Part shown: positions 21,803-24,576 of the stretch, one piece after another
Layout of the letters: the number at the start of each line of letters is the position of its first letter
How positions within the stretch are numbered: the first letter of the stretch is position 1
Source of the DNA: Saprospiraceae bacterium
Lineage (GTDB): Bacteria > Bacteroidota > Bacteroidia > Chitinophagales > Saprospiraceae
DNA: 24,576 bases
Reading direction: 5' to 3'
Assembly (NCBI GenBank): GCA_027031145.1
Contig: JALVEG010000474.1
Span: 1 to 24,576, forward strand
Notes under the pieces: model-generated
What the model saw: only the letters and a program-made list of their open reading frames with translations
What the model was told of the DNA's origin: nothing
Databases searched by the model: none
Program-made: the position numbers and the translations under genes

Positions 21803-23674
21803 TTAAAATTCCAGTACATTGTTGCTGTTATCTACATCAATGATCCAATCTGCACCAAGTTCTATCTTTTGGATATCTTCAGGGTTCTTTAATGGAACAG
21901 TCAGCATGTTGTTAGCATTTTTCCAGATTTTCATATTGTAGGAAATATTAATGTTGTGACCGTCTTTATAAGTTATTTTTATTCTTACCGGTAATGCAAG
22001 ATGACCTATATTTTTAACTAGTAGAGTGTTTTTATTTTGTAATGACAAGCCCAAATCACCATATCCAAAGTCAAAAAACCAGTTTTGCCAATACCAATCA
22101 AGATTTTCACCGCTTAGATCGTTCATCGAAAAGAAAAAATCATAAGGGATCGGATGCTTTCCTATCCATCTTTTGATATACCCTCTGAAAGCTTTTAAAA
22201 ATTTTTCTTCTCCCAAATAATCATAGAGATAATAATATGCCAGGAATGATTTATTGTAACTGGCTTGCCGGTAGGGAGCTCTCAATCTGAGAAGATCAAC
22301 CAGGATCATTTCCGGTACCTCAATGTCTTTTCCGGCAATGCTGTAATATCTCTTCATTCTGGATTGAAAATAATTGAATGGATTGTTTTTATTCAGGTGG
22401 TCTTTAATATAAAAATTTGGAAAAAACGTAGCCCAGCCTTCATCCATCCAGGCATATTTTCTTTCATTTGTTATCACGGTAAACGGGAAATAGGAATGCC
22501 CCACTTCATGATATGTCAAACCAACGGTTCCGCGCCAGTCTCCTTCTGCATCATTGCACATCATAGCAAATTCCATTCCGGCATTACCATTGAATATCTT
22601 CATAGAAAGATATTGATATGGAACTCCGGGAATATGTGTTGAATAATTGGTTAAAACCGTATCGAGAAGATCAATCACTCTTGGATAAAATTGTCTATCG
22701 CGGGCATATGCCGTACAAAGAAATGTTTGTCTTCCCGTTTCATTATCGACTATTATTGATTTTGCATCCCAGCGAAATCTATTTGAAGTTCCAAAAGAGA
22801 AATCCGCAACATGTTTAGCTTTATAATGCCAGGTAAGTTTTTCGTCCGGTAATGTTACATCCCGTTTTTCAACTTCATCTTTTTTAATAATATTAATGGT
22901 TTTTCCCGGGATATGGGCATCATTCCATCTTTTCAGATACTCGGGAGAAAGTACTTTATCGGGATTTTGCAGTTCGCCCGTAGCCCATACTTTAAAGTCT
23001 CCCGGGACTGTGATATTGACATCATAATCGGCAACTTCTCCATAAAATTCGCCGAAACCGGTATAATTGTGTTTATCCCACCCGTCAATATCATCATAAA
23101 CTGCGATTTTGGGATAATAATATGCTATCATAAAGGTACTGTCTCCATAATTTCCTGCTCTGATAACTGCATTGAGAGGAAATTCATATTGCCAGTTTAT
23201 TTTGAAATTCATTTTAGAATTTGGAGCAAGAGGTTTATCCAACTTCAAAAACATATTTGTTCCGGATCTGCGGATATTTTTACTATCAAGCTCCCATTTT
23301 ATCCCATCTACTTCAATATTTTTTAATACAATACCATCATGAGTCAGATTTCTTGGAAGATTCCAGTCATGATTGTAATTATCTTTTTTGTAAATGTCTC
23401 CCAACATGGTAAAAACAATTTGTTTTAAAGTATCAGGACTGTTGTTGACATAATTTACATCCTCTTCACCTGTTAATATACTTGTTTGAGGATTAAAATC
23501 AAGGTTCATTTTATAGGATGGTTTATTTTGCCAGTAACCTTCGCCCGGTGCTCCTGAAAAACTTCTGCTACCTGCTTTGAATGCTTTTGCCATATTTACC
23601 GGTATAAATAATTCAGAAGTTTGAGCCTGTAAAAAAACCGGTAAAATAATCAATATCAATATTCTATTTATCAT
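21803..23674 (-). CDS. Secreted M1 family zinc metallopeptidase
   Basis: A 623-residue exported peptidase of the aminopeptidase N-like M1 family. The signal peptide (about 1-18) ends FLQAQ. The N-terminal beta domain (about 45-290) leads to the catalytic domain. The substrate strand NAGMEFAMM (364-372) takes the place of the GAMEN motif, and the zinc site is HEVGH (389-393) with Glu412 18 residues later in MDEGWATF, giving two His and one Glu as ligands and Glu390 as catalytic base. The C-terminal helical part includes YLGEEKFLKAFRGYI and NWFFDFGYGDLGLSL. There is no T9SS sorting domain, so it is probably periplasmic. A TTACATG/CATGTAA hairpin (21775-21792) follows. Its upstream region carries a deleted MITE-like element. 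Confidence 0.92.
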   Translation of the reverse strand: MINRILILIILPVFLQAQTSELFIPVNMAKAFKAGSRSFSGAPGEGYWQNKPSYKMNLDFNPQTSILTGEEDVNYVNNSPDTLKQIVFTMLGDIYKKDNYNHDWNLPRNLTHDGIVLKNIEVDGIKWELDSKNIRRSGTNMFLKLDKPLAPNSKMNFKINWQYEFPLNAVIRAGNYGDSTFMIAYYYPKIAVYDDIDGWDKHNYTGFGEFYGEVADYDVNITVPGDFKVWATGELQNPDKVLSPEYLKRWNDAHIPGKTINIIKKDEVEKRDVTLPDEKLTWHYKAKHVADFSFGTSNRFRWDAKSIIVDNETGRQTFLCTAYARDRQFYPRVIDLLDTVLTNYSTHIPGVPYQYLSMKIFNGNAGMEFAMMCNDAEGDWRGTVGLTYHEVGHSYFPFTVITNERKYAWMDEGWATFFPNFYIKDHLNKNNPFNYFQSRMKRYYSIAGKDIEVPEMILVDLLRLRAPYRQASYNKSFLAYYYLYDYLGEEKFLKAFRGYIKRWIGKHPIPYDFFFSMNDLSGENLDWYWQNWFFDFGYGDLGLSLQNKNTLLVKNIGHLALPVRIKITYKDGHNINISYNMKIWKNANNMLTVPLKNPEDIQKIELGADWIIDVDNSNNVLEF

Positions 23675-23696
23675 ATCTATATAATTTAGATTAAAA

Positions 23697-23754
23697 TATC
23701 TACTCAGGTAGAATTATTTTGACTAAAAAATACACCCTGTCTGAGTATATACAT
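23697..23754. mobile_element. Internally deleted 58-bp relative of the ACTACTCAGG MITE family
   Basis: The left end TATCTACTCAGGTAG and subterminal ATTATTTTGACTAAAAAA match the left end and inner arm of the 1429 family, while CTGTCTGAGTATATAC (23737-23752) is a diverged right end. The interior hairpin is missing. ATTAAAA occurs at both flanks (23690-23696 and 23755-23761) and may be a 7-bp target duplication. It lies in the divergent region between the M1 peptidase and glycosyltransferase genes. Confidence 0.6.
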
Positions 23755-23836
23755 ATTAAAAATAACATCAAATATCGTAATAAATAATATACTATAAAAA
23801 TTTAATATAAAAATATGTGCGATTAAAGGTTTTTTA

Positions 23837-23844
23837 TAGTTTTG
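23837..23844 (+). promoter_or_regulatory. -7 box before the glycosyltransferase gene
   Basis: TAGTTTTG matches TAnnTTTG and lies 27 bases before ATG 23872; a purine-rich AAAGGGAA follows just ahead of the start codon. No TTG is found at the usual spacing. Confidence 0.45.
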
Positions 23845-23871
23845 TATATTTAAATAAATATATAAAGGGAA

Positions 23872-24576
23872 ATGGGAATAAATACATCGATCATCTTACA
23901 TTCTGACTTTGAAGATCCATATTTTAAAGATACTGTTGAGTCTATTGTTAATCAAACCAATAAGGATTTTAATATTGTTTTTATAGGAGAAATAAATTCA
24001 GAAATATCAAGTATTTTGCTTGAAAACAATATCAATTTTGATTGGATTTCCACAGAGAATAAATCTTACGCAGAGACGATGAATGAAGCAATTGAAACGC
24101 AATTATGCGAATTTATTCTGTATATAGATAACAGGGAAAATCCGGTAATATTGAAAAAAGCAGCATTAGATGCCTTCTTGTTAGCTGCTGAAAAAAATCC
24201 AAGTGCAGGATTGTTTTATACGGATTATGATCTGAAATCAGGAGAAAATGTAAAAGAAGTACATCTTTTGTTTCACCATATAGGAAGAGTAAGAGATAAT
24301 CAGGATTATGGCAAAGTGTTTTTTATAAGAAATGAAGCTGTTTTGGCAGTCGGAGGTTTTGACAATGAAGTAAAATATAACAATCTATATGATCTGAGAT
24401 TGAAAATATCTGAAGTTTTTAATCTGATAAGAATTTCAAACAAATACAGCGGATCTTTTTATACTGTAATATCCGAAGGTAAAAAAGCAAATGTTTTTGA
24501 TTATTTAATGTCTGGAAAAGATGTGCAACTCGAAGCGGAACATGTAGTTACTGAGCATTTAAAAAGAATAGGTGCT
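23872..24576 (+). CDS. Family-2-like glycosyltransferase, C-terminus beyond window edge
   Basis: The visible 235 residues have a GT-A nucleotide-sugar transferase fold. The first strand and helix, TSIILHSDFEDPYFKDTVES then IVNQTNKDFNIVFIG, are typical of the family-2 opening. The strand FILYIDNRENPV (81-92) takes the place of the usual DxD-region sequence, with Asp86 and without a second Asp. GLFYTDYD (113-120) and VGGFDNE (160-166) follow in the correct order. Such enzymes build envelope polysaccharides or glycosylate proteins and lipids in the cytoplasm. The start at 23872 is supported by a purine-rich site and a -7 box. The sequence is diverged and the acceptor is unknown. Confidence 0.75.
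   Translation, partial: MGINTSIILHSDFEDPYFKDTVESIVNQTNKDFNIVFIGEINSEISSILLENNINFDWISTENKSYAETMNEAIETQLCEFILYIDNRENPVILKKAALDAFLLAAEKNPSAGLFYTDYDLKSGENVKEVHLLFHHIGRVRDNQDYGKVFFIRNEAVLAVGGFDNEVKYNNLYDLRLKISEVFNLIRISNKYSGSFYTVISEGKKANVFDYLMSGKDVQLEAEHVVTEHLKRIGA

Overview
The window looks like chromosomal DNA of a low-GC member of the Bacteroidota that carries nitric oxide reductase. The evidence is a CotH-type protein ending in a type A Por/T9SS sorting domain, promoters of the Bacteroidetes type (TAnnTTTG at -7, in two cases with TTG 20 bases upstream), an acyltransferase pair like those making aminolipids in Bacteroides, and AT-rich spacers. I see no rRNA, tRNA, CRISPR array or transposase gene.

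Layout. 1-619: an alpha/beta hydrolase running off the left edge (minus). 620-1734: a spacer with two palindromic MITE-like elements. 1735-8891 (plus): rmuC, a secreted beta-helix protein, a secreted CotH-kinase/lamin-tail/T9SS protein, then a tight two-gene acyltransferase operon (O- and N-acyltransferase, GlsA/OlsA- and GlsB/OlsB-like). 8892-17916 (minus): a nitric oxide detoxification/respiration block. Read in its own direction it is a secreted TPR protein, an NsrR-like Rrf2 regulator with three cysteines, norC, norB, a terminator, norQ, norD, about 1.2 kb of GC-rich structured repeats, a small membrane TPR protein, norE and norF. NorC/NorB form the cytochrome c-dependent enzyme, NorQ/NorD are the AAA+/vWA pair thought to activate it (probably iron insertion), NorE/NorF are accessory membrane proteins, and the Rrf2 protein is the likely NO sensor. 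17917-19315: a tiny lipoprotein, strong hairpins, a small basic secreted protein and another block of GC-rich repeats. 19316-20890: a RetSat/CrtISO-like FAD oxidoreductase. 21023-21762: two gene fragments on either side of a 165-bp palindromic element. 21803-23674: a secreted M1 metallopeptidase. 23872 to the right edge: a family-2-like glycosyltransferase, incomplete.

The most unusual content is not protein-coding. At least two kinds of palindromic, transposase-less element of about 160 bp occur. One family has a copy with a perfect 8-bp target duplication and degraded or deleted relatives at four other places. Separately, a modular set of GC-rich hairpin repeats, including a 62-bp unit in four tandem copies and a 145-bp direct repeat, surrounds the TPR-norE-norF module and recurs near 19 kb. 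These repeats sit at gene ends, in one 5' leader, and apparently inside one split gene, so they probably shape transcripts and rearrangement of this region. All functions here are assigned by reading motifs; no database search was run.
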